Source: Climacteris rufus | Lineage: Eukaryota > Chordata > Aves > Passeriformes > Climacteridae | Length of the DNA stretch: 64,000 nucleotides | Direction of reading: 5' to 3' | Assembly (NCBI GenBank): GCA_013398175.1 | Contig: VZRZ01001922.1 | Span: forward strand, 1,183,242-1,247,241 | Shown: piece after piece, positions 54,287 to 64,000 of the stretch | Layout of the letters: every line of letters starts with the position of its first letter | Position numbering within the stretch: position 1 is the first letter of the stretch | Program-made: the position numbers and the translations under genes | Notes under the pieces: generated by a model | Seen by the model: the letters and a program-made list of their open reading frames with translations, nothing else | What the model was told of the DNA's origin: nothing | The model's database searches: none

Positions 54287-55597
54287 ATGTCAGAGCTGGC
54301 AAATTGGGTTGTTCAGTGGGGACCAAACCCCTGGGGTCCAAACTCTTGCAGAAGTATCCAGCAGGCCGACCTAGAGTTTGCCAAATTAAAAGAGATGGCC
54401 AAGCCTAAACTATTCTCCCGAAAATCCTTAAAATGTGCAGGAGCTTGGGCCGTGTGGTTAGTTGCCAAAAGTTTAGCTGAAGAAAAACAGGCAGCCCAGG
54501 CAGAAATTCAGAAACTAAGGGAGGAAAACAAGAAACTGAAAGAAGAAATAAAGGCCCAGCAACTTAAACTAGAAGAGGGTATAACTCGAGAAGGAGCTGT
54601 GGCTGTGGAACAAGTGCAAAGTGTTCTCCAGTATCAAGAGGTGTGTGAACAAAAAAAGGCCATTTTGAATGAAAATCAGGCATTGAAGGAAAAACTAGCC
54701 ATCAGTACAAAAGCTGTAGAGGAGACACAAAGAACAGTCCGATTATTAGAGCAAAAAGTACAGATCCTAAAAGAGAAGGCCACAGACCACCAAGCCTGCG
54801 AGGTCAAGATGGAAAAGTTAAGAGCAGCGTTAGAGGAGAAGCACGGGGCTGTCACAGCCCTCACAAAAACACCCTACCAAAGAGATGGGGAGCACTGGGA
54901 TGGAAGAAGATGGGTTAATCCAGATGGCAGCCCCTCCACAGAGGAGTGTAAGCCTGCAAGCCCACTGCAGCTAGTTTTTGAGACGTCAGAAAGATTTAAA
55001 GCAAATCCTGTTTCAGTTACCAGTGCTCCTGTGGCTGGGAAAAGGGAGAGTGGAGTAGCAGAGCAGGGAAGTGAGGGTAATGTGCAGCCACAGGAAGAAC
55101 AAGGTGTCACAGAGGGAACAGCCACCACTGACCCAGCTCCTCGACACTTCAAACCCAGGAGAACCCAGGGAAGGAGAGAGCAGTCGGCAGGGAGCGTCTG
55201 GGCGAGGGAGGACAGAGGGGGAGCCGGAGGAGGAAGGGGCAGCAGAGGAAGGGAAAGCTCCAGGGATATGAGGAACCCGGAGGTACTGCAGACCACTGCC
55301 TCTGCTGGTGTGACCCCCCAGAGCCCCTTCCTGGGAAAAGGGAGGAAAGGAAGGTGGCAGGGCAAGAGACAGTGGCAGTACGGTGCAGCTCCCCGATTTA
55401 TGGTCCAAAACACCCTGGCCAGGAGGGAGTTAAGCACGATGCGAGTGGACATATGGAGGGAGCTTCGGAAGCAGGGGGAAGATATGGCCAGCTGGGATAA
55501 CGCCCCCACCAGGGTTTTGTTGGATCGCCTGCTGGAGATCAGCGGGAGAAGAGAGGGGAGCGAGCCCGGGGCCCCTGCTCTCCCTGTCATAGCCTAG
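54287..55597 (+). CDS. Gag-like coiled-coil protein, 436 aa, intact frame of retroviral appearance
   Basis: Uninterrupted ATG-to-TAG frame, by far the longest credible one in the window; the ATG has A at -3. Residues 1-60 form a Trp-containing N-terminal domain. Residues about 62-195 are a Glu/Lys/Gln-rich coiled coil with several short breaks. About 196-275 are polar, with a WDGRRW motif. About 276-345 are Arg/Gly-rich (GGAGGGRGSRGRESSR), apt for nucleic acid binding. About 395-425 form a compact tail (VDIWRELRKQ, WDNAPTRVLLDRLLE). There is no CCHC zinc knuckle, no protease DTG motif and no signal peptide. The organisation resembles Gag of endogenous retroviruses that lack zinc knuckles (ERV-L/spuma-like), but I cannot assign the family. 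The plus strand is purine-rich, unlike the AT-rich flank. Diverged direct repeats bracket the frame. It could be an old provirus remnant or a co-opted host gene. Confidence 0.62.
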   Translation: MSELANWVVQWGPNPWGPNSCRSIQQADLEFAKLKEMAKPKLFSRKSLKCAGAWAVWLVAKSLAEEKQAAQAEIQKLREENKKLKEEIKAQQLKLEEGITREGAVAVEQVQSVLQYQEVCEQKKAILNENQALKEKLAISTKAVEETQRTVRLLEQKVQILKEKATDHQACEVKMEKLRAALEEKHGAVTALTKTPYQRDGEHWDGRRWVNPDGSPSTEECKPASPLQLVFETSERFKANPVSVTSAPVAGKRESGVAEQGSEGNVQPQEEQGVTEGTATTDPAPRHFKPRRTQGRREQSAGSVWAREDRGGAGGGRGSRGRESSRDMRNPEVLQTTASAGVTPQSPFLGKGRKGRWQGKRQWQYGAAPRFMVQNTLARRELSTMRVDIWRELRKQGEDMASWDNAPTRVLLDRLLEISGRREGSEPGAPALPVIA

Positions 55598-55872
55598 GAC
55601 ACACAGTGCCCCTCTTCCCCGGGCTCGTGGTCACTCCGAAACCGGACTACTGGGGAAGGCTCCCGCTCCGGGAGCGCCGGGGGATGGGAAGCAGAGCCCT
55701 GAAGGTATCACCCGTGTCACACATCAAGCTGGGGTACAGGCTGCAAATGGAGAAGGCTCCCCTGTGGGGGAAAGGCAGGAGTGAAGCGTTAAGGGGTTTT
55801 GCTTATTTTTTGCAGGAGAAACACAGAGGGAGCAGGAGCAGTCAGGGCTGCAGTAAAACAGAGGCTGCTTGA
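55598..55872 (+). pseudogene. Open region after the gag-like stop, possible remnant of a downstream retroviral frame
   Basis: After the TAG at 55595-55597 the same frame stays open for 33 codons to a TGA at 55701-55703. A second, shifted frame runs 55606-55872 (88 codons, contains PDYWGRLPLRERRG). Neither shows a protease active site or any reverse transcriptase motif. The continuous GC-rich composition suggests it belongs to the same insertion as the gag-like frame, with most of pol deleted or never present. Assignment is by position and composition only. Confidence 0.3.
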
Positions 55873-55963
55873 GCTCTGCCACAGCCACCCTGGCACCTGC
55901 TCAGCTGCATGGAGTCCAGGCTGAAATGCCAAATTTAGCAAGTTAGCAGAAGATATTTTGTTA

Positions 55964-56033
55964 AAAAAAAGGCTTTAAGGACTGCTAAAACACTGGAGAA
56001 AAAAAGGCTTTAAGGACTGCTAAAACACTGGAG
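55964..56033 (+). repeat. Perfect 35-bp tandem duplication
   Basis: Two identical 35-bp units, 55964-55998 and 55999-56033, each an A run followed by ggctttaaggactgctaaaa and cactggag. Perfect identity implies a recent duplication or slippage event compared with the diverged flanking repeats. Confidence 0.93.
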
Positions 56034-58644
56034 CTGTGACACCAGCTGGGCTGAAGTACCTGTGAGCAGTGATGTGCAGCAGTGGGACTGAGAATGGGCT
56101 CCAGGTATGATGGGCTGTGCAGGGAAGGTTGCAGCAGTCCCAAGCATGGTATAAACCCTGAGGGTGAAGAAGGAGAAAAGAATAACACCTTTTTTCTGTG
56201 TCTTCTGTAGGCAATCCGGAAGTGTTTGGACTTATAAAATGAAAAGAAACCCCCACTGTTAAAAAAAATATTTACCTGTTGGCAGAAAAGCAGATAAAAA
56301 AAGAGGTATAAGCAGAGCAAATTCAAGAGGTACCAACCAAATGAAGCAGTTCATGTTTGGCACTAGTTTTGTTAAATTCAGTAGTGTGTTTTCACATAAG
56401 CGTGTGGAAGTACTTGCAGCAAAGAAATGTAGGAGTGGTATCATAAAAAAATGGGGGAAAAGGATTGCAATTTACCAATGCATAAAAAGTTAGAAGCTGG
56501 AAAAATGGCAGATTATGCATATACTTATAAAGGTTTGAGGGGACAGTAATTAATGATAATATATTCTAATTGACTTGGGACAGAATTCACTCTGAAAGCA
56601 AAAAGTTAAGCCTGTGATGTATGATTACAGTTGATGTGTTAACACCAGCATTTTTTCTTAGAGTGAAGAAGAAGTGAAAAAAAAAAAAATTAAAAAGACC
56701 TGTAATGGTAAAGAACACACATTAATGTAACTTTAAAATATAAAGTTATTCTGTTACAGAGATTAGATGGAACAAACTGAAACAATTATGACAGAGGATT
56801 GGTAAACTGTTTAAGAACATAAGCTAATAAATTGTACAAAAATATGTGAAGATGCAGTTTATTAGATCTTTAATATCATAAAAAAGTTCTGTGGGTGTAA
56901 ATGATCTACCTTGATTAACAAAGATAAATATTCATAACAATCTTTGCTGTTTTGTCTCCCATAGGTAGCACAGAAGAATAAGTAAGAATTTCATATTATG
57001 GATATTATTAATTATACGTTGCTTAGGGCTTTTTCTTGCTTTTATTTTGCTGTATTATCATATATGCATAGATGGAAAAAATAGAATCTTCTTTTTTAGA
57101 GCAGTTGTTGTTGCTAAAGTTCAAATAAGAGAAAAGAATTAACAAATTGTGGTGACAAGGAAAAAGTGGATCCAATTTAAAGGGCTCACCATCTCCAAAT
57201 AAGAGAAACCTTGTTTCCCTTGATGAGTATGGACATACTTCCTAGTATCAATAGTGATCTTGATTAATAGAGCACCAGCATATGATGCAATGTCTGTATA
57301 TGTAACACATAGCTGTGATTTGAATCAGAAACATAGTATTTTGAAGCACTATGAGAAGAAAAGATGAACAAATTAAGTGTAGAAATGTCTAGTAAGGGGA
57401 GCTATATTTTAAAAATATATACAGTTAGGGTAGCTTTGCAATACTAGGACAACTGTATAGCATGGTTTTGAGTTTAATTTTGTATAAATTGGTGGTGCTG
57501 GGATAGGTAGAAAACTTAAGGTCCCCAGTGACTGGGACATCAAATCACTGCATACGTGTACAATACATAATCATGTATTGGTCCCATGAAAAATTTTATT
57601 TTGTTATGGAGGAGATGATGAGGTAGTTTAAGACACTGACAGCAGGAGGTTTTCTGAGATGAGAGCTGCACAGTGGCAATGTTGAGCAGCCCAGAAAGGT
57701 GGAGTGCTCCCAGATGCCTCTCTGGAAGGACACCAGCAAGTGGGAAGCACTTACATGTGCAAATTGCTTACAAAAAGATGATCAGTTTAGAACTGAGTCT
57801 ATCCAGGGGTAAATATGAAATATATCCTTTGGTTTCCACTGGGAATGTAATCACTTCTATGGGATCCAGCTGTGTTTGTGTGTATATCCAGCATCCAGAA
57901 ACCACCTCTGCATGTCTAAGTTGTCTGATAATGCATGAGCATCTAATGTAGCTTTAATTCAAATGTATGATTTTAGTTACACAATGATTTTAGAAGTGAC
58001 ACTAAAATTGCTAGAAACTTTTTAACTGTGTACTGAACAAAGCCTAGCAACATTTGGGCTAAGTTTTGAGCAGTTCTTGCAGATAAGAGCATCCACCTGT
58101 AACTTCTGTAGTCTCACAGGCACCAAAGCAAGCTTTGCAGTATGTCACAAGACTGAGCAAGTTGCTCTTACTACAACAGAAATAAAAAGACACTGGCCCT
58201 CATACTCAGTGTAAATCCCTTCTCGTTGGCACTCCCAACACCTACTGAAATTTTTAACTAGGCTGTCAAGTCTAGAGGTGTAATCCCAGGAATTTTGAGA
58301 AGTCGGTTAATTGTGCAAATCATCCTGGCTATAAGATAAAATACTATGTAAACCAAGTAGCAGTTATGCACCAGAATCAAGAGCTACAGGCCACCCTCAA
58401 ACCCACGAGGCAAGACCAGGTAGGAAAGAGCAAACGCCTCCAAGAAGATCATCTGCTCGGTCCTGGTGAGGAGCCTTGAGCCACAGGAATGTTTGCAATG
58501 TCCTTGCTGGACTCGTGTGTGACAGCTCATGCCCATGGGCTGCCAGAAGGGGTCTGAATGCCTGTAGCCCATGAAACACAGTCTGGCCACTGGCAGAAAC
58601 AGGCCACAGGCCATGCACTAATGCTGGAGGACCTGGGAGAGAGG
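56034..58644. other. AT-rich region between gag-like frame and downstream repeat
   Basis: No frame of recognisable function. The composition is strikingly A/T-rich from about 56,440 to 58,100. A purine tract (aaaaaaatgggggaaaagga, 56445-56464) resembles a polypurine tract. A short hydrophobic frame occurs at 56998-57084. If the region is proviral, pol and env have decayed beyond recognition; it may equally be host DNA. Confidence 0.45.
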
Positions 58645-59245
58645 TTTGTGAACCTTGCTTTGGTTGGGACCTGCAGGGAACCAGCAGCCCCGACGCTATG
58701 AATGACTCCCCCATGGGCAGCTGCTGCATCAGTGGAGGAATGTGACCTTGGGGCTGGGAAACATCGCTCACAGCAGCAAGGAGGGTGAGGAGCAGGTCTG
58801 CAAGGCGTGCACAGCTCTGCCTGCAGGGTCAGTGCAGATGGACTCAGCTCTGGGGACTGAGGAGCACTGCGGGGAGCCTTAAAGATGGGGCAGAAGCAAC
58901 CCCAGGTGCACTCCAGCAGAGGAGGAGGCAGAATCACCACCAGCACCATCCTGGAGAGGCAGGTGCCCCCACCATCATCACTGTGCTGCTGGAGCAAAGG
59001 ACTTGTTGGGCCCATGACACTTGCAGCCCTCTCCCTTCTTGTGGGGGACAGACAGCACTTCTGAATCTGGTGTCCTGGCAGTGAGCAAAGCCTGGGGAAA
59101 GCTGCAGCAGCTAAACTGCTCTTGTGCATTAGTTTTGACTGTGGTATGTTAGGATTTTTTCTATTTTATTCCCTTTCTGTCTAATATTCTACATAATGTC
59201 ATTTATCATTGTTAAGCATCACTGTAAGTGATGAGGACTCTCTGA
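58645..59245 (+). repeat. Downstream copy of diverged direct repeat flanking the gag-like frame (candidate LTR)
   Basis: Partner of 52885-53660, offset about 5.5 kb. Homology begins near gtgaaccttgctttggttggg and fades after gtaagtgatgagg. Minus-strand open frames across it (58527-59129 and 58397-58771) have counterparts in the other copy only because the DNA is homologous. I do not regard them as genes. Confidence 0.55.
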
Positions 59246-61375
59246 GCACATGGGTAAGCCTTTTAAGTAGACTAACAATAAATTAAATATCTTCTCCTAC
59301 TAGCTGTGTTTCTCTAGACAATATAAATGGCAAAAGTAGTGGTAAAACAACACTGGCTTCCATGAGGGAAGTATTTTCCAGGCTGGAATAATGATGGAGA
59401 GAAACATGAGCATCCAAAGTTTACATCAGAGAACTGGGTCTGGTTGAGTGTCACTCTTCATTGCCTTTCTAGGCTGCATCATCCAGCCCAGGCCTTCTTG
59501 GCCTTTCCCTGCAGTGCTACCACTCCCTCAACAAATGGTTAAATGATTTTTCTCCTCACACTGAAGGTAATTCAGTGAAATGCCCGATTTCCAAAGCACA
59601 GCCTCACAGGTATTTGAAACCAGTGTGCACAAAGCCCATGTCTGACACCAGTGGCCTGGGTACAGAGCATCATATCTCAGGGGTTTTAGGATGTGTACAA
59701 TGTTGTTCAAACACAGAGCAAGCTGCTGGCTCCTCCATCCCACCAGAGAGGAGCTGCAGTACAAATCTGGGTCAGGTCAGAAGAGCAGCCATTGATTTAC
59801 AAAAGCTGCAGCAGAGAAACAGGTTCTGCTGCTGTGACCACTGTTTGCAGAGAGGATAGAAGGTTTATATTCCCTTAGAGATGCTATGCAAGAGACAGAT
59901 AGTGGGGTATGAGTTGTACACATCTGTTACACACACAGCTACAAGACCACTCATGGCCAGTCTGGATTCTTTCTTCAGCACAGGAACTGGTCTATCACAA
60001 AGGTTATGCAATTATTTCTGTTTCAGGAGACAGGGTGAAGGTTCAGTCGGGAAGCCTACTTACACCCTAGCATTTCTACTTCCACAGTCCTCCACAAGTT
60101 GTTCATTGTAGTGAACAATGTAGGGACACTGCCCTTTAAATGGGAACACAGGGCTGCTGGCAGCTGTGAGGGGGGGTTTATCCATCAGGAAGATGGATAA
60201 AGTTCACACTGTGAGACACAGCTGCTGCATTGCATTTCTGACACTTTTTAGCAAAATTCCTGACTTCCCACTGTGAGCCAGCTTAGCCCCTGCTGTTGCC
60301 ACCAGCCCTCAGGAGAGTCACCCTGGAGCATGAGCCAGTAGAGCACTGAGAGCCACCCCCTACCAGCCCTACTCAGAGACTGTTCCTGTCTATCAGGCTA
60401 CTCATCAGACTATTGCCTGTCAATAAAGACAACTGAAAAGATTTGCTTTACCTTGGCATTGACTTTTTACACACCTCCTCATTCAGGGTCCACCACACAA
60501 TTTTCATGAGCTCTGCATCAGTGGAGTTTCATCACAGGTTAATGTTCCAGAGGTGATGAAGAGGTGACCCACCAGCCAAGGCTAGGGACACTCCTTATGG
60601 AGACAAGAGATTACACTTTGGGGGAATAGGAGGGAGAAGAACAGGGATTTTAATTAAAACGTTTGCAAAAACAAGAAGAAATTTCCTTCTCCTGGGAGCA
60701 TCTCCAAGCACTCCTGTACCAGGACAAGGCACCAAAACTGACAAGGTCAGTATTTACCAAAACAGCAAAACCTGATTTTCAGAGCAAGTAGGTACCCAGA
60801 ACTCTTACTTGTGTCTGTGCTTGCTGCACCCCTGCAAGCCTGTCCCTAGATTCCCCAAAACAAGAACAGGAACAGCAGCATCTTCACTGTGTGGCTGTGT
60901 GAGCCCTGAGCCAGTGAGCCTGGCACAGTCCCACCTGTTCAGGAACCACAGTGATTCCCCAACCTTCTTCAAGATTGCATAAAAACCTTTCCCCCTTCTC
61001 CAGGGTACTTTGCATCCCTCAGGCAATAATCTCCTACCAAAACTGCAGAGCCTTAATTTCTTTTTAAGGGGGCTTTAAAACTCCCCTTAACTACAGCAGT
61101 TGTCACTTTGTCTTGATGGTTTATTTTATCATCCAAATTCCTCTATGTGTCAGGTTGCCTTCCTGGCCTTGGAATTAGACTTCTGGCATATTTTAAAAGC
61201 ACCAAGTGTTTCACACCCCCTGCATGCCTGACCCTTAAAACATTCACTCTCTTCCTGTTTTCTTGCTGATTATCTTAGTTGGCCTTTGACTAAAAATTCT
61301 GAAGTCATATTCTTCAAATTTCAAATCCATGTCAAAGTATCTGTTAAAAGAATTGTACAATTACAACATTTTCTG
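59246..61375. other. Intergenic
   Basis: No exon, promoter or repeat recognised. Confidence 0.65.
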
Positions 61376-61493
61376 TTAGGTCTGAAATGTAAACCATTTC
61401 AGTACCTTCTGCCTAGTAACAGTGAACCCCCATATTGCCTCTTAGGTCTGACATATGAATCATTTCAGTACCTTGTGCCTAATTACAGTGAAC
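61376..61493 (+). repeat. Imperfect tandem duplication, 66-bp period
   Basis: Two 52-bp cores, 61376-61427 and 61442-61493, both beginning ttaggtctga, sharing catttcagtacctt and ending cagtgaac. They differ at about eight positions. Confidence 0.88.
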
Positions 61494-62176
61494 TGGTGAA
61501 AGCGTTTCTAAAAGTAGGTAAGGGGAAAAAAGATTATTTACATGCCATGGTGTTTGTTTCCTTTCTTCATTTCTTTGGCAAAAATAACAGAGAAAAATAT
61601 TTTGTATAAGCCTCATCCTTTGCCTTGTTGTTTTTTTTCCCTTTGATGTCTGAATAAAAAGGGAGTAAGGAAAGTTTACATTCATAGAAATAAATGCTGC
61701 AAGATTCACAGAATATCTTCTGTCGATTGTTCCTCAGCATCTCCCAAGCCTACTAAAGCACTCAGAGGCATTCAGATGAAAAGCATTGTAGAAATGTTTT
61801 TCTTTAATAAAAATCCTTTATTCAGTTTAGTGATCTGAACAAGTGTGACATGTCCAAGGGCAGGCTGCCTTTATACAGGCAGGCCCCAGACTGGTCCATT
61901 TTGCTTGTCACATCACAAAGTCATTCCAAAATGTTCCTTGCTACATCTCAGCTATTTCAGATGTCTCCAGTCTCTCTCACAGAGAAGCAACTTTTTTCCC
62001 CTTCCAGGACATATGTTTGCATTTTTACAGGTAAAATATCAACTGGTTATCATATTCTCACATTTCCAATCTCCAGATAGATGCATTCCTAGAACAAGAA
62101 GGAATGCAGGAAGGATAGAAGTCTGCATAACACAGGACAAAGGTAAAATAGGAACTAGCAATTATTTGGATAAAAC

Positions 62177-62355
62177 CTTCAGGTAAGATTTCAACTTCCC
62201 AGTCCCTACAGAAGTAAGCAGTGGTATAACTCCCCCCTGCAGATAATTCCTTGCAGGGACAGTGTTATTATTAAGAATCTTAGCAATGAGAGTCTCAACA
62301 GGGGTTCCATTTACTGTATCACCATTCAACATATCCAGTAAACTCATCAGGCTGG
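62177..62355 (-). CDS. Candidate orphan exon, protein unidentified
   Basis: On the minus strand, acceptor TTACTCTTTTCCAG precedes an open frame reading SLMSLLDMLNGDTVNGTPVE and, further on, ARNYLQGGVIPLLTSVG. Codon use looks normal and the residue mix is protein-like (alternating Leu/Ile/Val). The possible donor AAG|GTTTTA is weak, and the frame ends in TAA at 62162-62164 if unspliced. The segment VPARNYLQGGVIPLL faintly recalls the Dpy-30/RIIa dimerisation motif (PxRxYLxxxVxPxL), but the second half of that motif is missing. It may be one exon of an unrecognised gene, a pseudo-exon or chance. Confidence 0.3.
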
Positions 62356-63022
62356 CTGGAAAAGAGTAACAACAACGAAAGCAGGGAAACTTGAGGCATT
62401 AGTTGTTGCACTCTTTTGTTCTTCCTTCCCTCCTCCTTTATCTGATATTCCTCTTTTCCTCACCTATTTTAGGCTACTTTTTGTGACTCCTTCAATGTCC
62501 TTCCATTCTGGTAGAAAACTCTACTTTTAGCCTGCACCACAGATGTTTCAAAGACAGTAACTGACTCAAGTTAATCTTGTGATGGAAACCGTGCTGTAGC
62601 TTTATGTTGCCATGGCTTCTTTAGTTGACAAAATAGTACTTTTGACAACAACTTCTACCTCTTTCACAGCCCTCTTATTCCACACAGGATGGGGGTAAAT
62701 TGAAAGACAAAAAGTGAAAAGATCTTGCAGGAAAAAGGGGTTGTAGGGGAAAGCTGGTGGCAGGAATGGGCCTCTTCATCCCCAGGGCTGTACCACCTGC
62801 CCTCTTTCTGACTCCAGGTAATGTAAGTAGGATTTTTCAGCAACAAAATTTAGCCCAATACTGAGAAATGCTGATTCACTCCCACAATCTGTGAGGATGT
62901 CCTAGGTTCAGTGAAGCTTGACTGATATGTTTTCCTGTGGTCCTCAGCAGAGTTTCTGGTTGGGGTGATACTTATAGCTACTCCTTCTCTCCACAGTGCA
63001 GTGCTTATGGTCTGCAGAGATC

Positions 63023-63180
63023 ACAGAACATCCTGAGTTGGAAGGGACCCAGAAGGATCACTGAATCCAACTTCTGACCCTGCACAGGTCACCCCAAGAA
63101 TCACACCATGTGCCTGACAGCGCTGTCCAAATGTTTCTTGAACTTTGGCAGGCAGAACCTACCCACACATTTTGGGGCAA
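63023..63180 (-). mobile_element. CR1 fragment
   Basis: The plus strand reads tcacagaacatcctgagttg, gaagggacccagaaggatca, ctgcacaggtcaccccaa and caccatgtgcctgacagcgc, the reverse complement of a CR1 3' region. It belongs to a different subfamily from the 50.4 kb copy. Confidence 0.85.
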
Positions 63181-64000
63181 GGACTTGACTTCAGTGCTTC
63201 TGAATCTACAGTGAATGTATTGGCCTCCCGCTGTTAACTTCTGCTTGTTCCTCCTCTCCTCCTTTGGGAAAGGGGGGAGGGAGATCTAGGGAAGCACCAG
63301 TGTTTAATGCTGCAGTGCAGCCCTCTGCAGAGAGGGAGGAAATGTCTAAATCAGTTCCTGTCAGATGTAGGCGTTAAGCCATGTTCATCCTCTGTGTAGG
63401 CTGTACATCCCAACTTCTCCAGCCAGAAGCTGGCCCCTGATCTTCCTCTACTCTCCCCCATAAAATCTATTATTAAGAAGAGAGAGAGAAAGGGAATGAA
63501 TGTTGTCAGGAAAAAAAAAATCAGTCAAAACATACCAGCTACTGCTTCCCTCTGCATTTGCATCTCAGCCTCATTATGTCACCTGAACAATAGGAATTCT
63601 CCTGGTCTATTTTAAGGTGGCAGCTGCCTTGGAAAGCTCCAAATCTGACATTCTCTGTGTGGAGCCCTGGGGAAATCAAGTTGCTTTAGGTTTCCTATAA
63701 ATACTCCTTCAACCAACATGAGACTAACAATGTCTGTCCCAAAGCTTGATGTTACAATAAACAGTGCTGAAGCACAGCTTTGGGAAGAACCTGATCCAAG
63801 TTTTACTTCAGAAGGAAACAAATGCAAACATGGGATTGGGCTGAGAACTTGAAGTGATGCAGATGTATTTTACCCCAAAGATTATAGTCAGATATTATAA
63901 ATCCTTCAAGTCAGTCACAAACAGTGATTTCCTCTCAAATCCCATGGACATATAATTCAGCCGATCAGGATGACCTGGAATACTTTAATCACAAATTGTG
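63181..64000. other. Right edge, unassigned
   Basis: Contains a textbook TATA box on the plus strand (tataaata, 63696-63703). An ATG 15 bp further on opens only a short frame. No gene could be recognised before the window ends. Confidence 0.5.

Noticed and set aside
58397..59129. Minus-strand frames of 124 and 200 codons in the downstream repeat
   Set aside because: They share short peptides with a frame in the upstream repeat, but only because the DNA is repeated; they are low-complexity with no known domain.
63696..63720. TATA box followed by an ATG on the plus strand
   Set aside because: The motif is good, but the frame it would open is short and the ATG lies too close to the TATA box to be within the transcript; not called as a gene.
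1..64000. LCLAT1 and YPEL5, the expected neighbours of LBH
   Set aside because: No reading frame carries YPEL5 zinc-binding cysteine motifs or acyltransferase motifs of LCLAT1; they must lie outside the window.
1..64000. CRISPR arrays, bacterial operons, tRNA or rRNA genes
   Set aside because: The sequence is vertebrate; no regularly spaced repeats or convincing RNA gene sequence were seen.

Overview
The window is vertebrate nuclear DNA, and almost certainly avian. At least seven CR1 retroposon fragments are scattered through it, some with the typical avian CR1 3' end (a copy of the ATTCTATGAT-type terminus). The single clearly recognisable host gene encodes a protein very close to vertebrate LBH. 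CR1 spacing and base composition suggest a neoavian bird; I cannot fix the species. One ambiguous base (position 50094) lies in a GC-rich stretch.

Layout. Positions 1-23,400: intergenic, with no recognisable exon and a few CR1 relics (about 1,080, 5,425-5,775, 12,005-12,068, 17,379-17,850). Positions 23,400-35,330: the complete LBH gene on the minus strand. Coding exon 1 (35,157-35,182) lies in a strong CpG island, exon 2 is at 34,294-34,396 and exon 3 at 25,676-25,876, followed by a long 3' UTR to an AATAAA at 23,413-23,418. The promoter has a TATA-like box, GC boxes and a perfect palindromic CRE. The spliced product is 109 residues. Positions 35,800-52,600: intergenic DNA with two more CpG islands (about 43,080-43,550 and 49,950-50,270) that have no identified gene, and two CR1 copies (45,686-46,050 and 50,424-51,150). 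The second still encodes a readable piece of the CR1 reverse transcriptase reading frame.

Positions 52,885-59,245 hold the most unusual structure. A 436-codon uninterrupted reading frame on the plus strand (54,287-55,597) sits between two diverged direct repeats, about 52,885-53,660 and 58,645-59,245. The predicted protein has a short N-terminal domain, a long coiled coil, an Arg/Gly-rich basic segment and a short conserved-looking C-terminal tail. This layout resembles a retroviral Gag without zinc knuckles. No protease, polymerase or envelope frame is recognisable. The likeliest reading is an old endogenous retrovirus-like insertion whose gag-like frame has outlived the rest, possibly as a co-opted host gene.

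Positions 59,250-64,000: mostly unexplained intergenic sequence with a 66-bp-period tandem duplication (61,376-61,493), a candidate orphan exon on the minus strand (62,177-62,355) and a CR1 fragment near 63,023. LCLAT1 and YPEL5, the expected neighbours of LBH, were looked for and are not visible here.
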